A stretch of DNA of 16,837 nucleotides from Spirochaetaceae bacterium (lineage in GTDB: Bacteria; Spirochaetota; Spirochaetia; Treponematales; Breznakiellaceae): positions 1 through 16,837 of the forward strand of contig JAIRMO010000139.1 of assembly GCA_031258625.1 (NCBI GenBank). The letters run 5' to 3'. Position 1 is the first letter of the stretch. Each line of letters opens with the position of its first letter. Of the stretch, positions 7,696 to 13,634 are shown one piece after another. A program made the position numbers and the translations under genes. The notes beneath the pieces were generated by a model, which worked only from the letters and a program-made list of their open reading frames with translations, was not told the origin of the DNA and did no database searches.

Positions 7696-8924
7696 TACCA
7701 CGCAATCCCCGCCTCGCCGCCCTAAAGGCGGGCTACCTTTTCCCGGAGATCGCCAAGCGCCGCCAGGAATACGCCGCCGCCCACCCGGAAACCGCCTCCC
7801 CCCAGAAGCGCATCATCAGCCTGGGGGTGGGAAACACCACCGAACCCATCCTGCCTCACATCAACCGGGGCCTTGTGGAGGGGGCCCGGCGGCTCGGTAC
7901 CCCCGAAGGGTACAGCGGCTACAGCGACGAGGGGCTCCTCTCCCTCCGGGAGGGGATATCCCGGGTGTTCTACCGGGGGGAGTTTGCCGCCGATGAGGTC
8001 TTTATCTCCGACGGGGCCAAGTGCGACATAGGCCGGCTCCAACTCCTTTTCGGCGCGGGGATCAAAGTGGCGGTCCAGGACCCTTCTTATCCGGTCTATG
8101 TGGACGGCTCGGTCCTCATCGGCGCCGGGGGAACCTGGGCGGATACGGGGTACGGGGGTATCAGTTACCTCCCCTGTACCGCGGAAAACGATTACTTCCC
8201 GGACCTGAGGGCCCTCCCGGAGAACAGTATCTTCTACTTCTGTTCCCCCAATAACCCCACCGGTACGACCGCGACCCGGGAACAGCTCACCGCCCTGGTG
8301 GACGCGGCCCTTAAAAAGGGGGTCGTCATCGTCTTCGACGCGGCCTATGCGGAGTATGTCCGGGACCCCCTCCTCCCCAAGACGATCTTCGAGATCCCCG
8401 GGGCAAGGGCCTGCGCCATCGAGGTGAACTCCTTCTCCAAGCCCGCGGGCTTTACCGGGGTACGCCTGGGCTGGACCGTGGTTCCCCGGGAGCTGAAATA
8501 CGCCGGCGGGGAAGCGGTTAACTCCGACTGGGGGCGGATCTGCGGCACCGTCTTCAACGGGGCCTCCAACATAGCCCAGGCCGGAGGGCTCGCCGCCCTG
8601 GAACCGGAGGGCCTTAAAGAAATCCGGGAGTTATGCGATTTTTACCTGGGAAACGCCCGGATCATCCGGTCCGGCCTGCGGGATCTGGGGATCTCCTGCG
8701 TGGGGGGGGACAATTCCCCCTATATCTGGGCCCGCTTTCCTGGCCGGGACAGTTGGGATGTCTTTACGGAGATCCTGGAAAAATGCCAGGTGGTAACCAC
8801 CCCCGGATCCGGCTTCGGTCCCGCGGGCCGGTCCTTCATCCGCTTCTCCGCCTTCGGCCATCGCGCCGACGTGGAGGATGCCTGCGGCCGCCTGGAGCGG
8901 CTTCGGGGTTCGGAAAAACGGTAA
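7692..8924 (+). CDS. dapL: LL-diaminopimelate aminotransferase
   Basis: Converts tetrahydrodipicolinate straight to LL-diaminopimelate with glutamate as amino donor, replacing the DapD-DapC-DapE acyl route. The 410-residue fold-type I PLP enzyme has YSGYSDEG, the family string SDGAKCDIGRLQLLFG, DPSYPVYVDGSV, SPNNPTGT and the PLP lysine K250 in SFSKPAGFTGVRLGW. AAGGAG lies five bases before the ATG, which overlaps the lysA stop. DapL is known from plants, chlamydiae, some spirochaetes and some anaerobes. A separate epimerase (DapF) must supply meso-DAP to LysA and is not encoded here. Confidence 0.95.
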   Translation: MIPRNPRLAALKAGYLFPEIAKRRQEYAAAHPETASPQKRIISLGVGNTTEPILPHINRGLVEGARRLGTPEGYSGYSDEGLLSLREGISRVFYRGEFAADEVFISDGAKCDIGRLQLLFGAGIKVAVQDPSYPVYVDGSVLIGAGGTWADTGYGGISYLPCTAENDYFPDLRALPENSIFYFCSPNNPTGTTATREQLTALVDAALKKGVVIVFDAAYAEYVRDPLLPKTIFEIPGARACAIEVNSFSKPAGFTGVRLGWTVVPRELKYAGGEAVNSDWGRICGTVFNGASNIAQAGGLAALEPEGLKEIRELCDFYLGNARIIRSGLRDLGISCVGGDNSPYIWARFPGRDSWDVFTEILEKCQVVTTPGSGFGPAGRSFIRFSAFGHRADVEDACGRLERLRGSEKR

Positions 8925-8943
8925 CCGCGGGGGTGTAATACCT

Positions 8944-9360
8944 ATGAAACGAAGGGTGGTCATTATTGACGGCATGGGGGGCGGTATCGGCGCCCAGCTC
9001 ATATCCAAGATTCGGGAACTAAACGATGAAGAATTGGAACTTATTGCCCTGGGAACCAACGCCGTGGCAACGGAGCGGATGATCAAGGCCGGCGCCCATC
9101 GGGGCGCTTCCGGAGAAAACGCCATCAGGGTGTCCGTTTCCTTGGGGGACTTTATCCTGGGCCCCATCGGTATTGTCATCAGTAACAGCCTCATGGGGGA
9201 AATAAGCCCGGTCATGGCCGAGGCGATCCTCGCCGCCCCGGGGGAGAAGATCCTCCTGCCCCTCCAGCAGGACCATTTCCGCCTGGTAGGGATGGAATCC
9301 CTGCCCTTCACCAAAATAATTGACAAGGCGATGGATATCCTCAAGGAATGTCTCGCCTAA
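8944..9360 (+). CDS. DUF3842 family protein, function unknown
   Basis: A 138-residue protein. It begins with a hydrophobic strand and glycine-rich turn, VVIIDGMGGGIG (5-16), like a Rossmann or P-loop-like nucleotide site. LGTNAVATERMIKAGA, GENAIRV, GPIGIVISNSLMGEI and MAEAILAAPGEKILLPL follow. This pattern matches my recollection of DUF3842, a family with no established function. There is no signal peptide or membrane segment. It starts 19 bases after the dapL stop with only a G-rich stretch as ribosome site, and the lar promoter begins 27 bases after its stop. It therefore looks like the tail of the lysine transcript or a single gene. Link to either neighbour is unproven. Confidence 0.8.
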   Translation: MKRRVVIIDGMGGGIGAQLISKIRELNDEELELIALGTNAVATERMIKAGAHRGASGENAIRVSVSLGDFILGPIGIVISNSLMGEISPVMAEAILAAPGEKILLPLQQDHFRLVGMESLPFTKIIDKAMDILKECLA

Positions 9361-9387
9361 AAGCGGCGGCCGTATTGTGCGCCGTAA

Positions 9388-9416
9388 TTGACAGCCCTAC
9401 CCTAAAATGGTATATA
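9388..9416 (+). promoter_or_regulatory. Sigma70-type promoter upstream of larE
   Basis: A perfect -35, TTGACA (9388-9393), is followed by 17 bases and TATATA (9411-9416). Transcription would start near 9423. This is the best promoter match in the window and separates larECB from the upstream genes. Confidence 0.75.
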
Positions 9417-9419
9417 TAG

Positions 9420-9443
9420 AAAACGGCATGAAGCCCGTTTTTT
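9420..9443 (+). terminator. Terminator-like hairpin right after the lar transcription start
   Basis: AAAACGG pairs with CCGTTTT, with one extra C-G pair past a bulged C and loop ATGAA; a run of six T (9438-9443) follows. If the transcript starts near 9423, part of the outer A-T stem is missing and the hairpin is short. It could act only as an early attenuator of the lar operon. Confidence 0.3.
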
Positions 9444-9559
9444 CCGTGGGGGTTAACCCCGGAAAACGTCGTCCTTTTAAAATCCCATGAAGGGTCTTTA
9501 GGTAAGGGGATGAAATCCTTTTCTATAACAGGGTTTAGCCTGTTTATGGGAGTACCATA
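9420..9559 (+). promoter_or_regulatory. Structured leader of larE: five possible stem-loops (riboswitch- or attenuator-like)
   Basis: Between the promoter and the larE start lie about 137 transcribed bases with five candidate stems. I: AAAACGG(C)/GCCCGTTTT (9420-9441), loop ATGAA, with a T6 run. II: TTTTCC and GGGG pair with CCCC and GGAAAA around TTAA (9440-9466). III: CCC/GGG (9484-9494), loop ATGAA. IV: AAGGGGAT/ATCCTTTT (9504-9522), loop GAA. V: AACAGG/CCTGTT (9527-9544), ending three bases before the ribosome site GGGAG (9548-9552). Stems I and II share the T run, so they compete in part. ATGAA recurs at 9428, 9487 and 9510. I do not recognise a known riboswitch class. The folds were drawn by hand without energies. 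Confidence 0.5.
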
Positions 9560-10366
9560 TTGACCATTGAAGAAAAATACGAGGCCCTTTTGCGGCTTAT
9601 CGGCGCTCAGGGCAGTGCGGCGGTGGCCTTTTCCGGCGGGGCGGACAGCTCCTTCCTCTGTCATGCGGCGGTCGCGGCCCTGGGAGACCGGGCGGCGGCC
9701 ATTACCGTGGTTTCTCCCATGCTTCCCAAAAGCGAGATCGACGGAGCCGCCGCTTTTGCCGCCAAGGCCGGTATAAAACATATCCTTGTCGAAGAAGCCG
9801 AGATTGATGAAGAAGTGGCGGCCAATCCAAAAGAACGTTGCTATTTTTGTAAAAAGATCGAATTCGGGAATATTCTCCGGGCGGCAAAGGAGCGGGGGAT
9901 AAACACGGTCCTGGACGGTTCCAACCTGGACGACCTGGGGGATTACCGGCCGGGCCTCAAGGCCCTGGAGGAATTGCGGATCCTCAGCCCCTTAAGGGAA
10001 GTTAAACTTACCAAAGCGGAGATTCGGGAGCTTTCCCGGTGTTTTGAGCTTCCCACCTGGGATAAACCCGCCTTTGCCTGCCTGGCCTCCCGGATCCCCT
10101 ACGGTGAGCGGATCGACAAGGAAAAACTTTCCCGGGTGGAAAAGGCCGAGGAGGCCCTCCGGTTCTTCGGGTTTCGTCAGTTCCGGGTGCGTTCCCATGA
10201 CCGGATCGCCCGAATCGAGGTGGCCCCCGAGGAAAGGCGGCGTTTTTTTGACGAGCAGGTCCTGGATTCCATCTCACAGACCCTTAAATCCTATGGTTTT
10301 TTGTATGTCGCCTTTGAACTGGAAGGGTACGTCATGGGGAATATGAACCGGGCGGCCCTGGCGTAA
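9560..10366 (+). CDS. larE: LarE, ATP-dependent sulfur transferase for nickel-pincer cofactor
   Basis: Adenylates pyridinium-3,5-biscarboxylic acid mononucleotide and replaces the carboxylates by thiocarboxylates. The 268-residue PP-loop protein has FSGGADSS (24-31) and DGSNLDDLGDYRPG. C174 in AFACLASRIPYG sits where the sacrificial cysteine of L. plantarum LarE (C176) is expected. C94 and C97 form an added CxxC in ERCYFCKK. Three such cysteines are known from LarE proteins that hold a [4Fe-4S] cluster (T. maritima type), which would allow catalytic rather than sacrificial sulfur transfer. This is inference by pattern. The start is TTG, with GGGAG seven bases upstream; the ATG at 9546 meets a stop at once. 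It is first in a larE-larC-larB order. Confidence 0.92.
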   Translation: MTIEEKYEALLRLIGAQGSAAVAFSGGADSSFLCHAAVAALGDRAAAITVVSPMLPKSEIDGAAAFAAKAGIKHILVEEAEIDEEVAANPKERCYFCKKIEFGNILRAAKERGINTVLDGSNLDDLGDYRPGLKALEELRILSPLREVKLTKAEIRELSRCFELPTWDKPAFACLASRIPYGERIDKEKLSRVEKAEEALRFFGFRQFRVRSHDRIARIEVAPEERRRFFDEQVLDSISQTLKSYGFLYVAFELEGYVMGNMNRAALA

Positions 10367-10411
10367 AACCATACCGGCCTTCGTTGAACCGCTTTTTGAA
10401 AGGGGATTACT

Positions 10412-11722
10412 TTGAGAACATTACATTTCGACTGTTTTGCCGGTATTTCCGGGGATATGGCCCTGGGAGCCCTGGTGGATTTGGGGCTTGATGCCGATAT
10501 ATTACGGGAGGAACTTCATAAACTCCCCATAACCGGCTGGGCCCTGGAATTTCACCGGGATGAACGGGGGGGCATTTCCGGAACCCATGGGGTAGTGGAT
10601 ATTGGGGAACAGCGGGATCATATCGCCCATGACCATGGCCGCGAACACCATCACCACCACCACCACGGTTGCCCGGAGCATCATCACGTCCACCATAATA
10701 ACGAAAACGGCCCCGGTACGCATCGTTCGTGGAAGGATATCCGAACCCTCATCGAAGATTCCCCAATCACGGCGGGGGTAAAAAAACGGGCCCTGGATAT
10801 TTTTACCCGGATTGCCCGGGCGGAAGCGGAGGTCCACGGCGTCCCCGAGGAAGATATCACCTTCCACGAAGTGGGCGCCCTGGATTCGATCATTGACATT
10901 GTAGGCTGCGCCGTTTGCCTGGATATGCTCAAACCGGACCGGATCACCTGCGGGGAGGTGGAACTGGGAAGCGGGACGGTTACCTGCGCCCATGGGGTAC
11001 TGCCGGTTCCCGCCCCGGCAACCCTGATCCTCTGCCGGGGTATGCCGGTAAAAACCGGCGGCTTCCCCGCGGAAATGACCACCCCCACCGGGGCGGCGAT
11101 CCTCGCGGCTTCGGTGGATGAGTTTATCGGCGCCGGTAGTTTCCGGGAAATTAAAACCGGTTACGGCATAGGGACCAGGAGGATGGAAAGGCCCAATCTG
11201 CTCCGGGTTTCCCTGCGGGAGGAGGCCGACGTTCCCCCCCAGGGGGAGGGGGACTGGCGGATCGAAAAATTAGTTTTGATGGAGGCCAATATCGACGACA
11301 TGAGCGGCGAAGCCCTGGGGTTTCTTATGGAAAACCTCTTTGCCGCCGGAGCCCTGGACGTTACTTTTACCCCGGTGGTAATGAAAAAATCCCGTCCCGG
11401 AACCGTTGTTTCCGTCCTTTGTCCCCCCCTCAAATTAAATACCCTCCGGGAACTTATGTTCAAAAAATCCGCCACCATAGGGTTTCGGGAAACCGAAGCG
11501 CACCGCCTCTCCCTTCGGCGGGAGGAGGATACCCTGGGGGGGGAATGGGGGGATGTCCGCCGCAAACGGGTGTTTTATGGGGATAAGCCCCTGCGGTCAA
11601 AGCTGGAATACGAGGACCGGGCCCGGATAGCCCGGGAACGGGGAATTTCCCTGGAAGAAGCGGAGGATCTTGTCCTGAGGGTGATCCCCGGAAAGGAAAA
11701 GGAAGGGTCCTATGGCGGATGA
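10412..11722 (+). CDS. larC: LarC, nickel insertion protein for nickel-pincer cofactor
   Basis: CTP-dependent cyclometallase that puts nickel into the pincer nucleotide. The 436-residue product starts with the family string LHFDCFAGISGDM and has TFHEVGALDSIIDIVG, TPTGAAILA and EANIDDMSGEALG. Residues 70-95 hold 15 histidines, including seven in a row (79-85), the expected nickel-binding linker. In L. plantarum the protein is made from larC1 and larC2 by programmed frameshifting; here it is one open frame. The start is TTG, six bases after AGGGG, and reads straight into the conserved N-terminus. It overlaps larB by 11 bases. Confidence 0.94.
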   Translation: MRTLHFDCFAGISGDMALGALVDLGLDADILREELHKLPITGWALEFHRDERGGISGTHGVVDIGEQRDHIAHDHGREHHHHHHHGCPEHHHVHHNNENGPGTHRSWKDIRTLIEDSPITAGVKKRALDIFTRIARAEAEVHGVPEEDITFHEVGALDSIIDIVGCAVCLDMLKPDRITCGEVELGSGTVTCAHGVLPVPAPATLILCRGMPVKTGGFPAEMTTPTGAAILAASVDEFIGAGSFREIKTGYGIGTRRMERPNLLRVSLREEADVPPQGEGDWRIEKLVLMEANIDDMSGEALGFLMENLFAAGALDVTFTPVVMKKSRPGTVVSVLCPPLKLNTLRELMFKKSATIGFRETEAHRLSLRREEDTLGGEWGDVRRKRVFYGDKPLRSKLEYEDRARIARERGISLEEAEDLVLRVIPGKEKEGSYGG

Positions 11723-12464
11723 AGATATAGAGGGGATCCTCCAATCCGTCCGGGAGGGGACCCTCTCGGTTGAGGAGGGGAAGGCCCGGATCCGTTCCCG
11801 CTATACGGATGATTTAGGATTTGCCCTGATCGATACCCGCCGGGAGGAACGTACCGGCTATCCCGAGGTGGTTTTTTGCGCGGGGAAACAACAGGAACAT
11901 GCCTTGGCCATCATAGGACGGATGCGGGAACGGGGCATCCCGGTATTGGGAACCAAGGCGGGGCCGGAACTGGCGGAAGCGGTCCGGGCCCGGTTTCCGG
12001 AGGCGGCCTACGATGAACTGGCCCGGATACTAACCCTGGGCGCCCCAATGGGGGAGGGGACCGGCCTTGTGGCGGTGGCGGCCGCGGGAACCTCGGACCT
12101 GCCCGCGGCAAAAGAAGCCGCCCTTACCGCGGAGTTTTTCGGCAGCCGGGTGGAACTCATCGCCGACGTGGGGGTATCGGGGATCCACCGCCTCTTTTCC
12201 CGGCTCCCGAATATCAGGAAGGCCCGGGTGATCATCGCCGTGGCGGGCATGGAAGGAGCCCTGGCGGGGGTTATCGCGGGACTGGTTAAGGTCCCGGTGA
12301 TCGCCCTGCCCACCAGCGTGGGCTACGGCGCTTCCTTTGGGGGGCTTTCCGCACTGCTGGGGATGCTCACTTCCTGCGCTCCGGGGATATCCGTGGTGAA
12401 CATTGATAACGGGTTTGGCGCCGGGTATCAGGCCAATCTCATAAACCGCCTGGGTTCATCCTGA
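11712..12464 (+). CDS. larB: LarB, nicotinic acid adenine dinucleotide carboxylase/hydrolase
   Basis: Carboxylates the pyridinium ring of nicotinic acid adenine dinucleotide at C5 and releases AMP, giving the biscarboxylate mononucleotide for LarE. The 250-residue protein has a PurE-like C-terminal half: ADVGVSGIHR, VAGMEGALAGVIAGL, ALPTSVGYGASFGG and VVNIDNGFGAG. C222 in LTSCAPG matches the catalytic C221 of the L. plantarum enzyme. The ATG lies inside the larC end, with GGAAGGG upstream, so translation is probably coupled. Its stop overlaps the era start as TGATG. Confidence 0.95.
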   Translation: MADEDIEGILQSVREGTLSVEEGKARIRSRYTDDLGFALIDTRREERTGYPEVVFCAGKQQEHALAIIGRMRERGIPVLGTKAGPELAEAVRARFPEAAYDELARILTLGAPMGEGTGLVAVAAAGTSDLPAAKEAALTAEFFGSRVELIADVGVSGIHRLFSRLPNIRKARVIIAVAGMEGALAGVIAGLVKVPVIALPTSVGYGASFGGLSALLGMLTSCAPGISVVNIDNGFGAGYQANLINRLGSS

Positions 12465-13387
12465 TGGACCGGGAACCGATGACGGAAAGGCGGTCCAAGG
12501 CCGCCTTTGTGGCGGTGGTGGGCCGGCCTTCGGTGGGGAAATCCACCCTGGTTAACCTTCTCTGCGGAAATAAAGTTGCCATCGTAAGCCCCGTTCCCCA
12601 GACCACGCGGAACGCAATCCGGGGCATTATCAACCGCCCCCAGGGACAGTTGGTTTTTGTGGATACCCCGGGAATGCATGTTTCGGAAAAAAAGCTCAAC
12701 CGGCGGCTCTTGGATGTGGCGAACCGTTCGGTGGAAGAATCGGAACTGGTCCTCTATGTATTGGACGCTTCCCGGGTCCCCGGCGCGGAGGAAGAAGCCG
12801 TTGCCGGCCGGCTGAGTTCCCCCTCCTGTATGGAACGAACCCTGGCGGTGATAAATAAAATGGACGCCCCGGGGGCGGATTTTCAACGGATCCGTAATTT
12901 TATCGAACAGAAGCTGCCCCGTTTAAGCCCCGCCCGGTATTTTCAGGTTTCGGCCCTTAAAAACGAGGGGGTTGAGGCGGTGGTGGACTGTCTTTTCGAT
13001 ATAGCCCCCCCGGGGGAACCCTTTTATCCGGAAGAATATTATACCGACCAGGACGTGTCCTTCCGGATTGCCGAAATTATCCGGGAAAAGGCCATCAACC
13101 ATCTGCGTCAGGAACTTCCCCATTCCATTTATGTGGAAGTGGCGGATACGGAACTGATCGAGGGGGAAAAACGACTTTGGGTACGGGCTTTTATCCTGAC
13201 CGAGCGGGAATCCCAAAAAGGTATGGTGATAGGCAAGGGGGGGGAAGTGATCAAGGCCATAGGCACGGAGGCCCGGAAAGACCTCAACCGGATCTTCGAT
13301 TGGAAGGTAGATCTGGACCTCCGGGTCAAAACCGCTAAGGACTGGCGTCATAACGATCACCTCCTCCGGCGCATCATCGACCGCTAG
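12464..13387 (+). CDS. era: GTPase Era, 16S rRNA / 30S assembly factor
   Basis: An essential-type GTPase that binds the 3' end of 16S rRNA during small-subunit maturation. The 307-residue product has G1 GRPSVGKS (20-27), the TT switch in PQTTRN, G3 DTPG, G4 NKMD and G5 SAL. A C-terminal KH domain with GKGG in GMVIGKGGEVIKAIG (coded by a run of eight G) follows. The start overlaps the larB stop by one base. An ATG at 12479 (MTERRSK) is a possible alternative; neither has a strong ribosome site, and the TGATG coupling favours 12464. A ribosome factor at the end of a cofactor operon is unusual. Confidence 0.95.
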   Translation: MDREPMTERRSKAAFVAVVGRPSVGKSTLVNLLCGNKVAIVSPVPQTTRNAIRGIINRPQGQLVFVDTPGMHVSEKKLNRRLLDVANRSVEESELVLYVLDASRVPGAEEEAVAGRLSSPSCMERTLAVINKMDAPGADFQRIRNFIEQKLPRLSPARYFQVSALKNEGVEAVVDCLFDIAPPGEPFYPEEYYTDQDVSFRIAEIIREKAINHLRQELPHSIYVEVADTELIEGEKRLWVRAFILTERESQKGMVIGKGGEVIKAIGTEARKDLNRIFDWKVDLDLRVKTAKDWRHNDHLLRRIIDR

Positions 13388-13390
13388 ATA

Positions 13391-13589
13391 CCCCCCAAGG
13401 GGTTTCAGGCCCCCGGAACGCGGCCTCCTGAGAATGAACGCCTCCCTCCTTCGCCCGCCAAGGGCAGGTGAGAGGGGAGCGGCCCCTGGGAACGCGCGGC
13501 TCCCTCTTTCGCCCGCTAGGGGTAGGCGAGGGGGGAGCGGCCCTCTCTCCCTGCCGCCCCGCTCCGGGGGCCTGAAACCCATTGGTGGG
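13391..13589. repeat. MITE/REP-like element: inverted ends and two palindromic 44-bp direct repeats
   Basis: The ends are inverted copies. GGGTTTCAGGCCCCCGGA at 13400-13417 is matched perfectly by its reverse complement at 13563-13580, and the match extends to 27 bp (13391-13417 / 13563-13589) with two mismatches. Inside are two direct 44-bp units, 13442-13485 and 13500-13543, differing at six positions, all transitions. Each unit is a rough palindrome (CTCCC...GCCC / GGG...GGGGAG). The element starts four bases after the era stop and ends nine bases before the proposed xseA promoter. It may fold as an RNA that ends or protects the era transcript. No coding potential is credible. Confidence 0.75.
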
Positions 13590-13597
13590 CGGTCCCC

Positions 13598-13626
13598 TTC
13601 CCCCGCTATTCCCTATGCGGTATACT
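13598..13626 (+). promoter_or_regulatory. Possible xseA promoter with start site at the initiation codon
   Basis: A good -10, TATACT (13621-13626), lies 17 bases after a poor -35, TTCCCC (13598-13603). Transcription would begin about 13633, one or two bases before the ATG at 13635. No ribosome site precedes that ATG, which fits a leaderless message. Confidence 0.45.
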
Positions 13627-13634
13627 GTTTTATC

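Noticed and set aside
9361..9387. Terminator after the DUF3842 gene (GCGGCG...CGCCGT)
   Set aside because: Stem is short with an 11-base loop and no T run; may still fold, but not supported as a terminator.
13442..13543. CRISPR-like direct repeats
   Set aside because: Only two units with an interval of 14 bases, inside an inverted-repeat element, and no cas genes.
13434..13634. N-terminal extension of XseA by 67 codons
   Set aside because: It only translates the repeat element, has no family similarity, and would place the start inside a mobile-type repeat.
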